From assembly GCA_917880885.1 (NCBI GenBank), contig OU862917.1:52994727-53058726 (forward strand): a DNA stretch of 64,000 nucleotides, read 5' to 3'. This stretch comes from Limnephilus marmoratus. Taxonomy: Eukaryota; Arthropoda; Insecta; Trichoptera; Limnephilidae. Positions 21,222 through 32,211 of the stretch are shown in pieces. Position numbers and translations under genes: made by a program. The notes under the pieces are model-generated. The model worked only from the letters and a program-made list of their open reading frames with translations. It was not told where the DNA came from and ran no database searches. Positions within the stretch are counted from its first letter, which is position 1. Each line of letters starts with the position of its first letter.

Positions 21222-21325
21222 ATACATCAGATCCACATTTCCAAACCATCTAAACGTCCCTTTCTTAATTTTATTATTTACGCTTCGGTACATCAGTGCA
21301 TTCTTTCCGGATTTCGGCATATTAT
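21222..21325 (-). pseudogene. RTE-J LINE fragment
   Basis: The minus-strand peptide keeps KIKKGTFRWFGNVDLMYK, equivalent to KIKKGTLRWFGHVERM in the copy at 37046-37716. It is about 100 bp long and broken at both ends. Confidence 0.6.
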
Positions 21326-21593
21326 GTAACCCCAAGTGGTTCGCTACGTTTGGTGATTTAGCAGGGGTGCCCGGGTTCATGGGGTGAGGTTTGTCTTGAT
21401 CTTGGAGGCGGATGACTAGGACATACTGAACCCCAGATTCCTACCCACCCCTTAAAACCTTTTCCTTTCCAGAACTCTCCTCTGATTCCTCTCCTTAAAA
21501 AAACCCTCCACACAGAATCCCCAAAGATGACATAGGCCCTGAGAGAAATTATTTTTCTCAGCGCCTCCTCTGTGGAGCTCATGTAAAAAAAAA
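21326..21593 (+). mobile_element. rA retroposon, short subfamily
   Basis: From CCCCAAGTGGTTCGCTACG to GTGGAGCTCATGTAAAAAA. It is followed directly by a second copy in the same orientation, whose CAATTTGGGAGG start abuts this copy's A tail. Confidence 0.8.
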
Positions 21594-21912
21594 CAATTTG
21601 GGAGGCGGGAATGGTTACCGTCGCCCCGGGAACTATTTATTGGATAACCAACACCCCTGCCATGGGTCATCCCAAGTGGTTCAGTAAGTTTGATGATTTA
21701 GCAGGGGTGCCCGGGTGCATGGGGTGAGGTTTGTCAAGATCTGGAGGCGGATGACCTGGACACACTGAACCCTAGATTTCTACCTATTTACCTTTTTTAT
21801 TCACAGAACTTCCCCTCCTTCCTTTCCTAAAAAAGACCCTCCACACAGCATCCTCAAAGTTGACATAGGTCCTAAGACCCAAAAATCATTTTTCTCAAGA
21901 CCTTCTGAGGAT
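21594..21912 (+). mobile_element. rA retroposon, head-to-tail with previous copy
   Basis: It starts CAATTTGGGAGGCGGGAATG in the A tail of the previous copy. The 3' hairpin is degraded (CTAAGACCCAAAAATCATTT). A younger rA targeting an older rA tail is the simplest reading. Confidence 0.75.
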
Positions 21913-22483
21913 AATTTTGTTGAAATTAAATACAAAGTGATGTTTTTTAAATGTTTTTTCATTTCATTTAATCATCTTTTGAATTAAAAAAAAGTTTCTT
22001 TGCATGAGCTTCGTCAGAGTAACGAAAGAGATCTCGACAAGTATATATTTTTCAATATTTATGAGATTAAAAATAAATTGAATTGTCGTGACAACAACCA
22101 CATTCAGTTTAATCAATACTCGACACTGCTGTTGGACAGTTAATATTTGATGTGGCATTTATAATGTATGGAACATATTGTTATATTAATGCGAGCGCTC
22201 GATTTTTTTAGCAAAAAATAAGTCAGAATAAGACTGGTGGAATGATTGATTGATAATATATGCGAGAATCAATATTGAACAGGATAATATAAAGTTGAAC
22301 CAGAGTTCTAATTTACATAGGTTTTATACGAGCTCTAAAAATGTCCAAATTGAGTTAATAGCTCTGCTGGGTTTAGAAATTATATTTATTTACAGTGTCA
22401 ACATATGGTAGCTCTCCAATTTAATTATTCATTTACGGTAAAAGATTTTTTATTTTAACGTTCTTAGCATTAGGAAAGATAAC
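21913..22483. other. unassigned A+T-rich DNA
   Basis: Nothing recognised. Confidence 0.5.
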
Positions 22484-23025
22484 TAACTAACCAGCACGCC
22501 GTTTCTCCGCAGGGATAGGCAGAGAGGACGGATCGCCAAACAACTCGATTTTGGAACAACTCCTTGCCTTGTTCACATTCATACATCATCTCACACATAT
22601 TATTCCGACTTTTCACATGGCCCGACTCAAGTATCTGATTCACTTGGTCGTGCCATGTCTTCTTCGGGTGTCTCCGACGTCTTCTACCATTCACATTTGC
22701 GTCGTATATTCTCCTTGCCGTCCTTTCCTCGTTCATTCGCTCTACATGCTCAATCGCTTTCTTAATCTTACTCATTACTCATTACGCTGACATCAGACTT
22801 GCGTTCTTCGCGGATCTCCACATTTCTCACACGATCGTACATGGTTTTACCACACACACGCCTCAGGGATCTCGTTTCTACAGCATTGAGTCTATTTTCA
22901 TTCTTCCTCTTCCAGTTCCATGCATGACTGCCATACATCAGGTTAGGTACTAGGACTCCATTATGGACGGCTGACTTCGCTTCTTTGGACAGTTTTTTTG
23001 AAGTATTCAAAAAAGATTAAAGGTT
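22484..23025 (-). pseudogene. RTE-J LINE C-terminal coding end
   Basis: Minus-strand peptide pieces appear in order: KEAKSAVHNGVLVPNLMYGS, ETRSLRRVCGKTMYDRVRNV, EIREERKSDVSVMS, IEHVERMNEERTARRIYDAN, KKTWHDQVNQILE. The set AVHNGVL-PxLMYGS, LRRxCG, DRVRN, HVERM and KTWxDQ is the C-terminal region after the reverse transcriptase in RTE-type LINEs of insects. The frame shifts at about 22770. The 3' end is CAGCGTGCTGG-like followed by TTAGTTAG. The 5' end is truncated at about 23025, so the copy is dead. Confidence 0.75.
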
Positions 23026-23131
23026 ATAAAGACTAATTAAATACATGTACGCGAACTGTTTTGGAAATTTCGTTCAACAGCACCATTCTTCTTGTTATGC
23101 TATGCTGTGCTAGACAGTGTGGTAACTAAAT

Positions 23132-23571
23132 GTCAATTGTTGGGAAATCGCAAAAAACCATTACAAAAACAATATTTTTTAACATTAGCTCCACACAGGA
23201 GGCCCCGAGGAAAATAATTTAATAGGTCCTTTGTCATCTTAGGGGATGCTGTATGGAGGATTCTTTTTAGGGAAAGGAAGAAGAGGAATTTCTTGGAAGA
23301 AAATAGGTGCGAGAGGTGGGTAGGAATCTGGGGGTCAGTGTGTGCAGGGGTGACTACCGAATGAATCCATCACTTCAACTGCGGTGCAAGACGATAGGTC
23401 GAGGGATTCTGACTGGAGAGGTCAAAAGACCTCCTCAACCAGACTCTCGATCCAGCCCGCCATGCAGCAGATGGGCAGACATATCGGCCGCTAAGACCTT
23501 GACTAACCTCACCCCATGAACACGAAAACAAAAGTCAATTGTTGGGTAATCGCAAAAAACGATTGCAAAAA
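23132..23571 (-). repeat. rA copy flanked by 38-bp direct repeats
   Basis: The rA body (long subfamily, minus) spans 23175-23524. On both sides lies GTCAATTGTTGGGNAATCGC + AAAAAACNATTNCAAAAA (23132-23169 and 23534-23571, 3 mismatches in 38). That is far longer than a usual LINE/SINE target duplication. Confidence 0.7.
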
Positions 23572-23945
23572 ATTTTTATAATTGAATGAATTTATTTAAG
23601 AAATATAAAGTTTCATTATTAATTAAGGCATTCAAAAAAAAATTAAAGAATATTAATAAAAATTAATTATCAAAAATTAACGATTTGTTTTCTATCTAAT
23701 AGAAGGATAATTTTAAAAAAATACACTAATTGAGTATTTTCACAATAAACTAAATATGATCCTTTAAATAACAATGATGCAAATCCATCGATTTTCTGTA
23801 TTAATTAAAAGAACAGAAGTTAAAAAAAAAAACTTCATTATATTTGATGATTAATTTATAGTGTTCAAGTTTGGCTTTTGCACTCGGAATAAAATAAAAA
23901 AATTATATTAATGCAGATTATTTAACTTGGCTATCATTATCTACA
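23572..23945. other. unassigned A+T-rich DNA
   Basis: Nothing recognised. Confidence 0.5.
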
Positions 23946-24130
23946 CCAGGGGTGAGGAACCTGCGGCCCGCGAAGCTTTTTCGTGCTACCCGCGAGCTTT
24001 TTTGGCCTGCTGAAAGTACCACAAAAAATTACAGCCAGAAAGCGAGAACAGTTTTCTTTCGTGGTGTTTCAGATACATTTTTCATACCCACAGAAATTTT
24101 TAACATAGCGGACAGGTTTGTGCTTACGTA
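23946..24130 (+). mobile_element. hAT-type 5' end relic
   Basis: It starts CAGGGGTGAGGAACCTGCGG CCCGCG, a common hAT terminus. Related A+T-rich sequence on both sides of the following LINE (24590-24620 CGCATTTCGAAGAAAATCGT; 29580-29600 CACATTTCGAAGGAAACCAT) may be its interior. The inverse end is not found. Confidence 0.45.
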
Positions 24131-24780
24131 TGCACCAATGTTACTCGAAATTAGTTATTAAGACAAGCAAATAGTGATTCAAGATCCTTTTTTAGTTTTA
24201 TTTTTATTTATTTTTTTATACGATAATGAAATTAATATTGAAAAAAAATGGTGAGAATTAATGACAACTCTATTCAGAAAGGAAAAAAAAAACTTTCAAT
24301 GAATAAAGAAACTTTAAAAAAAAATTGACACATTTCTGCAATAAAAAATATTTTAATAAAAATAAAATAATATCAGGTAAATTATTGTTAATAATAGTTA
24401 AATAAATATAAGAAATTTTACCGCTCTTTCAATTGCGGATTCATCAGAAACCATCCATGTGTTCCAAATGCAAAAATCGGAGGAAATATCAATTAAAGCT
24501 AAGGATTCGCATGCAGATCCACCCTTAAGTTAAAACCAGTTTCATGTTCCGAATGATCTGTCAAAATTCCAGTCGTGGATTAATCTGCTGACGCATTTCG
24601 AAGAAAATCGTTCTAATATTTCGAGTTGAGTTAAAATTTTTGTTTCAAAGCATATTCTGTAAAATTCGTAATTCGTAGGAAAATCATACGCATATTATGA
24701 TTAATACTAATAACAGCTGGGAAATCGCATACTAATTCACTTTTAATTTATAACCAGTGTTATGTTTATAATGTTCGCCG
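24131..24780. other. unassigned DNA, possibly hAT interior
   Basis: No coding frame. It shares the CATTTCGAAG block with 29560-29640 beyond the LINE, which suggests the LINE landed between two related repeats. Confidence 0.4.
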
Positions 24781-24828
24781 ATTTGCGATGCCAGTGGTGA
24801 CAAACCTACAGGAGTGGATGGCGACTTT

Positions 24829-25515
24829 ATGAAAAGCCAAAATGCGATCATCGCACAAAATAATAAAATACTTGACACAATCACCTACATGAGCAAGCAA
24901 TACGAAGACATTCTTTGCCGCGTTCGGGACTTAGAAGAAAAAAACATTGCTTTAACAAAACAAAATTCTTCCCTCGAATCCCGAGTTGTACTTCTAGAAG
25001 GCCAACTCGAAAACATCGAAAGAACTTCAAGAGCCAAAAATGTGGAGGTGAGAGGAATCACAGAAACTAACGGAGAAAATCTGAAAAATATATTCCACAA
25101 TATATGCACCACTATCCACTCAAAAGTGGATACCTCAAACATTGAAGCGGCCTACAGGACTTCGCAAAAAAATAAAAATGGACCGATTATATTTAAATTG
25201 ACCTCCAATCATGTCCGGGACCAACTGCTATCGGATCTTAAAAGTTTCCATAAACAAGCATCGAGTCCTGAAGAGAAGCTTAATACACTGAACATGGGAA
25301 TTGCCGGACCGAGCTCGCCAGTCTACATTTCGGAACACCTGACATTTCGTGGTAGCCATCTGTGGTACCTGGCTCGCCAAGCTGCTAAGGATAAGAAAGT
25401 TAAATATGCGTGGGTCAAAGCGGGACAAATTTACGTACGCAGAGATATCGGAACACCCGCAATTCTTGTATCTAATGCAGACAAACTGGCTTTACTCTCT
25501 GAAAATTCCCCATAG
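24829..25515 (+). CDS. LINE-N ORF1 protein
   Basis: Retrotransposon ORF1 proteins bind the element RNA and help target-primed reverse transcription. The first in-frame ATG is 24829 (MKSQNAIIAQ...). A GTG at 24814 also lies in frame, and the frame is open back to a stop at 24769, so the true start may be lost by 5' truncation. Residues about 10-85 form a coiled coil (YEDILCRVRDLEEKNIALTK, LESRVVLLEGQLENIE). A basic, RRM-like middle follows (AAYRTSQKNKNGPIIFKL). The C-terminal domain (VYISEHLT...LWYLARQAAK...YAWVKAGQIYVRR) resembles the FP_C-type domain found in many insect LINE ORF1s. No CCHC knuckles are visible. The frame is intact, 228 codons from the ATG. Confidence 0.75.
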   Translation: MKSQNAIIAQNNKILDTITYMSKQYEDILCRVRDLEEKNIALTKQNSSLESRVVLLEGQLENIERTSRAKNVEVRGITETNGENLKNIFHNICTTIHSKVDTSNIEAAYRTSQKNKNGPIIFKLTSNHVRDQLLSDLKSFHKQASSPEEKLNTLNMGIAGPSSPVYISEHLTFRGSHLWYLARQAAKDKKVKYAWVKAGQIYVRRDIGTPAILVSNADKLALLSENSP

Positions 25516-25526
25516 TATTTTTTTAC

Positions 25527-25562
25527 GCACCAGATTTAAATGTCCGGGTTAAATTTTCCCCC

Positions 25563-25625
<63 letters not shown>

Positions 25626-25812
25626 AAAAACTGAACCCTTTCATACACTTCCCCAAATGATCATCTAGTGAATCCACGTTATGCAATTGCACTATATAAG
25701 TATTATAAATACAAAACAATACAAGAACAACATGTCAACCTACTAGAGACCAAATGGGAATATAATTCACCGACTCCAGATATTTTCATATCAGAGGGTT
25801 CGGCTCTGTGGC
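25527..25812 (-). repeat. LINE-P 3' end fragment inside LINE-N, with A60 tract
   Basis: About 285 bp between ORF1 and ORF2 match 48868-49085 (same orientation) and 57830-58553 (inverse): ACGCACCAGATTTAAATGTC, AAATGATCATCTAGTGAATC, ACCAAATGGGA. On the minus strand this is the 3' UTR of LINE-P. The other copies have ACAGG or CTTCAGG where this one has C6-A60-GG (A run 25564-25623). The 68-residue frame here is not a gene. Confidence 0.75.
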
Positions 25813-26037
25813 ATTTATTCTTTTTAGTATTATTATTATTTTTATTATTATTCTTTTTATTTTTAATGCATTGAAATATCAAAACTTTTTTCTACGGTCG
25901 CCAGCAGTAAAAACTATTCACAAAATTTATTTTCTAGATTACTCGCAAATTATTTCTTCCGCTTCTGTTCTTCATACAAAACCAAACAAAATTCCAACTA
26001 TCTATTATGTAATATATACTACACCAATTTTATATAA

Positions 26038-29000
26038 ATGGATGATAATATAACAAATCTTTTGGACAACATGTCGCAGATTCCATGTATTGAAACCAAT
26101 AGTTCCATAGAAGTTAAAAAAACCCTAAATAAATCTAACTTAAAAATATTTTCCATGAACGTTAGAAGTATAAACAAAAACTTCAATGAACTTATGATAT
26201 TACTTACAGAACTTGACTCAGACTTTGACTTGCTTATCTTGAGCGAATGCTGGATTAAAGATAACTATATTCCTAAAAACATAAAAAACTATAACCATTA
26301 CAACACACATAATAACCAATCACAAAATGATGGCGTTATTATTTACATAAAAAATAACATACAACACTCTGTAAAGGAACTCACATTAACTAACTCGAAT
26401 TGTCTTAAACTCGAAATAGAAAAAAGCGTTACTATTCTATGTATATACCGATCACCGAGCACATCCAACATAACACCATTTTTAAAAGCACTTAATCAAA
26501 TTCTGGTATGTATTAGAGATCGTGAAAATGTCCTTATTATTGGTGACCTTAATATCAATATTATAAATACAATTCATCCTCAAGCCAACGATTACATAAA
26601 TCTACTAACTTTGCAAGGATTTCTACCAGCTATTACAGCCCCCACTCGTGTATCAGAGTTATCCGCCAGTTGCATAGACCACGTTTTTGCCAAATGCAAA
26701 CTAAATATCAATTCTTTAGTATATCAATGCACTGTTACAGACCACTACGCCACTATCACCTCCATTTCCCATAAAATACAAAAACCACCAGCATCTACAA
26801 TACAACTAAAGAAAATTTCTTATGATATCCTCTACAAACTGGTTTCCGAGGAAAATTGGTCAAATTTTTATAAACTAGGTGATCCAAATTTAGCCTGTGA
26901 ATCTCTCATCGACATCCTTCATAAACATCTAAATAATGCTACATCCAACACAAACAACAACCAAAGTAGTCGTAAAATTAAACTAAAACCTTGGATAACA
27001 AATGGTATTTTACACTGCATTCGTAAGCGTGACAAACTCCATAAGTATTGTAAAAATAATCCTACTGATTATGAATCTCTCTTATTCTATAAACGTTACA
27101 GAAATGCTTGTAAAAAATAGCATGTACGGCCAGAGAAGACTATTATAGGAAACAGATAGAGGAAGCTGCTAATGACAACAAACAAATCTGGAATATTGTC
27201 AAAGAAATATGCTACACAGAAAAAGTGACAACGCCCATAAATAAGATCACCATCGCAGATAAAACATTAAATGCAACTGAAAACTCTGAAACAATCACAA
27301 ATCAATTCAACCAATTCTTCTCCACAATCGGATCAGACCTAGCAAATAATATCCTTAATAAAAATAAAGCATCTGAAGATAGCCTTGCAAACAATATCTC
27401 TCTGGACAATATGAGTTATAACCCTTTCATTCTCTCTCCAACAACAGAACAAGAAATCAATGAAATCATCACTTCACTCAAAAATACACACTCCACGGGA
27501 ATTGACAACATATCCACTAAACTAATTAAACACCTCAAACCTATCATCACTAAACCCCTTGAACATATCACGAATCTAAGTTTTCGAACTGGCCTTTTCC
27601 CAAATACACTAAAACATTCAACAATAATTCCTGTCTTTAAATCAGGGGACAGATCATCCGTGAATAACTACAGACCAATATCTTTGCTGAGCCCGATCTC
27701 AAAAATAATTGAAAAAACGGTAAAACGAAGACTCTACAAATTTCTTGAAGACAATGAAATCCTGTCAAGCAATCAATACGGCTTCCGCAAAGGTCGTAGT
27801 GCCTCAGATGCAATTGCAGCTTTTACTAAATTAATATCTGATAATCTCGATAAAAGTCGCAAACCCCTTGCTGTATTCTTGGACCTAGCTAAAGCCTTTG
27901 ATACTGTATCTCACCGTATACTTCTGAAAAAACTCCTGCAGATTGGAATAAAGGGGATTCCGCTTGAATGGTTCAAGAGCTACCTAACAAACAGATCCCA
28001 GTCAACTATTATCAATTCCGCTAAAGAATACAGAAGTTCAAGTTTACCAATCACGTATGGCGTGCCCCAAGGCAGTGTATTAGGCCCACTTCTCTTTCTA
28101 ATATACATTAACTCTTTATGCAATTTGAATACTGGTGGCACTATAATATCTTTCGCTGATGACACAGTTATTGTATTTGAAGGTGAAAATTTGAATTCAA
28201 CCTTTGAAAAAGCAAACTATGGCATAAATGTAGTAAAACACTGGTTAGATTCCAACCTCCTTACTCTTAATATTGATAAAACAAAATACCTAATTTTTTC
28301 TATACAGAAACCAAATCTCCCCCAAAACTGTCATAAACTTACCATACATTCATGTTCACAGAACCCTAACACGCCTACATCACTTCACAAAAACTGTTCA
28401 TGCAATGACCTAAAAATATCAAACGAAATTAAGTACTTAGGGGTTATTATTGACGATCACCTGCGTTGGGAGGCACACATCAATTCTACAACAAAAAAAC
28501 TTCGCAAATTATGCTACATTTTCTACTCTCTCAGATCTATTCTTAACTTACAAACACTGAGATGTGTTTACTTTGCACTTTTTCAATCAATTGCTACGTA
28601 TGGTATTGTGGGATGGGGAGGGTGTGCAATGTCAATTCTATATCCCATAGTCCTAATTCAAAAACTTCTGCTAAGGATAATATTCAAATGTAACCCATCA
28701 CACCCATCAGAACCACTTTATAAAAAATTCACAGTGTTAGACATTCGACAATTATATATAAAGACAATTCTCATATTCCTATGGAAAAATGATTTGATGG
28801 AAAAAACACAAAACAAAATTCACACTCGGTACTCGTCACACCTAAAATGCATAATTCCTACGACTAAAACAACTTTCGCACAGCGACAGTTCTCCTACAT
28901 TGCCCCCAAAATGTTCAACTCACTGAGTATTGAGACTAGGAAATTGAAAACTGATAAGCTTTATAGCAAAAGTGTACAGGATTGGTTATTTACAAAGGGG

Positions 29001-29051
29001 AGGAACTATTTAAAAAAAATGCCTGAAGTCAACGAGTTAAGTTTACTTTAA
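26038..29051 (+). pseudogene. LINE-N ORF2: endonuclease-reverse transcriptase, one frameshift
   Basis: The enzyme nicks target DNA and copies the LINE RNA at the nick. From ATG 26038 the first part (to TAG 27118) is an apurinic-type endonuclease: FSMNVRSINKN, ILSECW, IYRSPS, IIGDLNINI, and a TDHYA equivalent of SDH. After the A6 run at 27112-27117 the frame moves by -1. The continuation (IACTAREDYYRKQIEEAAN...) leads into the reverse transcriptase: YRPISLL, GFRKGRS, FLDLAKAFDTVSH (motif A), PQGSVLGPLLF (motif B), FADDT (motif C), then KYLGVIIDDHLRW. Both catalytic aspartates of motif C are present. The C-terminus runs intact to TAA at 29049. Total size is about 1000 codons, normal for the group. 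The single indel in a homopolymer may be a real lesion, a sequencing error or, less likely, a translational slip. Confidence 0.9.
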
Positions 29052-29533
29052 AGTTAGTAAATTTGCTTTATCACTATTATTTTTAATTTTTATTACATTC
29101 AAATTCAAAAAAAAAAAAAAAAAACTTTTGATAATTATCAAAATAATATTTATATTTGGATGATTTATTTTCAACATCTCCACAAGTAGAGTCATTATTT
29201 ATTTATCTACTTATCATGTATTTACGTACCTATTTTATTTAGCAAAACAGCAGCCTACAATAAGAATAGTTTATTTATATGTTTATTATTATATAAATCT
29301 ACCTTATTGAAACCACTTAAAGGAGTCGTTGTTATATAAAAACATTTTACCTAACTAAACTATATATTAATTAACCAATAACAATTCTTACATTTATATA
29401 ATTATATATTAATAATTTGACTACCATAATACGGGCATGTGCCTAGCATGGTAGTCGAACCACCTGTAAAAACTGTATAAAAAGTTATATAATGAATAAA
29501 GAAAAGAAAAAAAAAAAAAAAAAATAAAAAAAA

Positions 29534-29757
29534 TGTAACGATTAAATTCCGGATTAATGGTAAACGGATTCATCTGCCGACACATTTCGAAGGAAACCAT
29601 TCTCTGATTAGAAGTCGTCGCCTTAGTTCTTGTTTGTTCAATAGACCATTAGAAAATTTTACAGGAGAAGGTTTTCTTTCATTGTTTCAATGAAACAATA
29701 GGAGTTAAGATAAAGCTATTTCCATAAAGGTAAAGGTCCCATTAGTTTAAATAATTC
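29534..29757. other. unassigned A+T-rich DNA after the LINE
   Basis: Contains the CACATTTCGAAGGAAACC block also seen before the LINE. Otherwise nothing. Confidence 0.4.
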
Positions 29758-30165
29758 TTAATTAAAGGAAAACAATCACTTTGTTTGTAACCACGATTTA
29801 TTGATTTAATTTTTATTTACCGACCGGTTTCGCTTAATACAAGCATCTTCAGGGTATAAATTAAAACTGATGAATAAATACATTGTGTGAGCTTATATAT
29901 ACATACAGACAGAGACAAAACATAATATAAAGTAAGAGTGAGAGAGTGTAATTAACAATGTAGGATGTTAATTACACTCTCTCACTCTTACTTTATATTA
30001 TGTTTTGTCTCTGTCTGTATGTATATATAAGCTCACACAATGTATTTATTCATCAGTTTTAATTTATACCCTGAAGATGCTTGTATTAAGCGAAACCGGT
30101 CGGTAAATAAAAATTAAATCAATAAATCGTGGTTACAAACAAAGTGATTGTTTTCCTTTAATTAA
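29758..30165. mobile_element. perfect 200-bp inverted repeat of Penelope-type termini
   Basis: Arms 29758-29957 and 29966-30165 are identical inverted copies around an 8-bp spacer (ATGTAGGA). Each arm has a hammerhead-like core: plus-strand 30071-30101 reads CTGAAGA-T, stem GCTT/AAGC, GAAACCGGTC. TATACC upstream pairs with GGTA downstream. A diverged relative lies at 61690-61825. It is head-to-head terminal repeat only, with no ORF. Confidence 0.85.
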
Positions 30166-30609
30166 TATGTCAAACCACAAAGTGACTGCTTTCTACCAAA
30201 ATATAAATAATTCTTAGTGATTAACTACAATTTTTTTTACTTTATTTTTAATTTTGAAGTGGAGATTGAACAAAAACTAAAATGGTCTGTTTAACAAAAA
30301 AGAACTGAGGCGACGAAGTGCAGTTATAAAATGCTTTAAGTTATTATTATTAAGAATTGACATTATATCATGAATATAAAAAGGAAGGAGGTATCAACCC
30401 TGTATTTAAAATACAAAAGAATAGATTTTTTACTTTTTTGACAGACGATAAGTAAAAAAATGGGCGGCACTAGAAAACAAAATATTCTCAAAGGGTGGTT
30501 GAGAACCTAAAACCTTAAAACTTTTTTATGTTTGTATTAAAAATATATATATTTTAAAAATTATATGTTTATTTCGAATTATAAACTTTGTAAGCACATT
30601 TAACCAGTT
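30166..30609. other. unassigned A+T-rich DNA
   Basis: Begins with ATGTCAAACCACAAAGTGAC, the usual sequence just outside Penelope-type ends here (also at 59198-59218). Otherwise nothing is recognised. Confidence 0.45.
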
Positions 30610-30905
30610 ATTACAAGTAATAATTATTAGCCTGAAACACTCATCTTCATTGAAAAAATCTCCCGAGAAAAGATACATGCCGCCGACGGGACTCGAACCC
30701 GCGTCCTTCTGATTCCCAACTGGTCAACTGCTCTTCCACTGAGCTACGTAGGCTTATCTCATACCCGCCAAATAATTCAATATACACTAATGTTTCATTA
30801 AACAATTACTGCTTATTACATTTTTCCACCTGCAAACAACCAACTTAATTTATTGTAGATGAGTGTTTCAGGCTAATAATTATTACTTATAACAATTGTT
30901 ACCCT
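30610..30905. mobile_element. foldback element carrying a tRNA-like sequence, copy 2
   Basis: Outer arms TTAGCCTGAAACACTCATCT and the inverse GATGAGTGTTTCAGGCTAAT match the arms of 6441-6767. The internal tRNA-like module (30681-30755) is inverted relative to the first copy. AACAACCAACTT and CACCTGCAAACA are also shared between copies. Confidence 0.65.
30681..30755 (-). tRNA. tRNA-like pseudogene in foldback copy 2
   Basis: Minus-strand GCCTACGTAGCTCAGTGGAA ... box B GCGGGTTCGAGTCCCG ... CGGCGGCA. Box A and box B are good, but the acceptor stem has two mismatches and the anticodon arm pairs poorly. It is a tRNA relic and probably not functional. Confidence 0.4.
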
Positions 30906-31814
30906 TTGTGCTATGCATAAAAATCTTGTCTCAAATTAGTTTATCAATTTAAAATAATAATTAATATTTCACCAGTTTCCAAAAACAGTTTTTAGATTTC
31001 GAATACGTTCAGAAATATTAGATTTATTTGGATTTTATTGCAAAGCGGAAATATTTTGACCTTCCGACAAAATAGGCCCGAGGCCTGATAAATATGAATA
31101 AATAAATAATATTATTTGCTTCTTCTTTATTCGCAAATCGATTGGTGTATACAAAGTGATTTGTTTTCATTTAATTTAAATAATATTTTACTTAATATTA
31201 ATCCTTTTTTCAAATCTTTCTAACATGTCTAAGATAGAAAAATGTTTAGAAGAACCTTCAAATATCCATATTCCAACTACAACGGATTTTAAAAAAATTT
31301 CCAGTTACTAGGCAAATCCTCGTATGTTTCTCAATTTCATTATTTCCACCTTCAAGGTTACTTCACATCGTCTATTGAAATAGTGTTTACTTACAGTAAG
31401 AGTGAAGGTAAGTTGATAGAATCCACAGCTTCTCGTTTGTTACCAACAACAAGCACCCCAGTAAGAAGGTGCATCAGCTCGAACTGAGAACTTTAACAAC
31501 AAGTGAGAGTGGTCGTATTGTCTAAGTTATAAATCAGAAAATTAGCATGCGGAAACAGCAAAGCTACAGAACGGTTGGCTTTAGATATAGTGAAAATTGA
31601 ACAGTTTTCTCTACCAGAAATTCCTAGGTCAGTTTCAGGCACTTCGGTTCACAAAGGCCTTTCAATCGTGAGCTATTGCGCTGTGACAAGACGCCACATT
31701 GTTGGCTTCATATTTTTCAACATATATATGTCTTACTTGTGCAGTATTCACATAAAAAAACATATATTTTAATTATTAAAAATAACACAACGTGTTCACA
31801 CTCTGATTAAGCCC
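30906..31814. other. unassigned A+T-rich DNA with minor repeats
   Basis: 30985-31093 resembles 18330-18440. 31150-31185 (ATACAAAGTGATTTGTTTTC) resembles a Penelope-type tail. No gene is recognised, and the 65-residue frame at 31575-31772 has no domain. Confidence 0.4.
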
Positions 31815-32180
31815 GATTGTATATATAATTGCTAGTCTCCGCACATTATAAATTAAAGTTCTCCGCTGCGCCTGTCCGTCTGTTCGCGATAAACTCAAAA
31901 ACTTCTGAACGGATTTTCATGCGGTTTTCACCATAGATAGAGAGATTCATGAGGAAAGTTTAGGTATATACTCGTAAAAGGTTTTGTGTAAATTGATTGA
32001 ATATATAATCGGTATGAGGTGGACCAGCGGGCTGGCAAGCGGGAGGTGTGGATTTAATTTATATGCAAATTAACAGATGGCGGTGTGAGATAATGTATCG
32101 TGGTTATAAAGGTTGGGTAACCTTACAGTAAATGGCGTTGTGTTTCGTTAGCCACAGCAATGCCTGGCCGGGTCAGCTAT
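31815..32180 (+). mobile_element. Helitron-like element (Hel-3)
   Basis: It opens near TGTATATATAATTGCTAGTC and carries CTGTCCGTCTGTTCGCGATA then CTGAACGGATTTTCATGCGG, a common insect Helitron 5' region. It ends CTGGCCGGGTCAGCTA|T. No coding capacity. Confidence 0.7.
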
Positions 32181-32211
32181 AAGTATAATTTTTTAACGTT
32201 CTAATTAGCAG

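Larger units (their letters stand above)
24783..29521 (+). mobile_element. near full-length two-ORF LINE (LINE-N)
   Basis: ORF1 (24829-25515), an inter-ORF region that contains a piece of another LINE (25527-25812), ORF2 with endonuclease and reverse transcriptase (26038-29051, one frameshift), a 3' UTR and an A-rich tail at 29493-29521. The 5' end is probably truncated, because the ORF1 frame stays open upstream of its first ATG back to a stop at 24769. The apurinic-type endonuclease, the FADD-type reverse transcriptase and the lack of RNase H fit the CR1/Jockey group. I do not assign the clade. Confidence 0.85.

Noticed and set aside
24814..24828. GTG start for LINE-N ORF1
   Set aside because: GTG starts are a bacterial convention. 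The first eukaryotic start in frame is ATG 24829, or the original start was lost upstream.
25668..25874. Small protein encoded between LINE ORFs
   Set aside because: It lies across the antisense 3' UTR of another LINE plus low-complexity ATT repeats. The same DNA at 48868 and 58 kb is non-coding.
29758..30165. Bacterial-type terminator or attachment site
   Set aside because: Arms of 200 bp with Penelope-type content. No prokaryotic context anywhere in the window.
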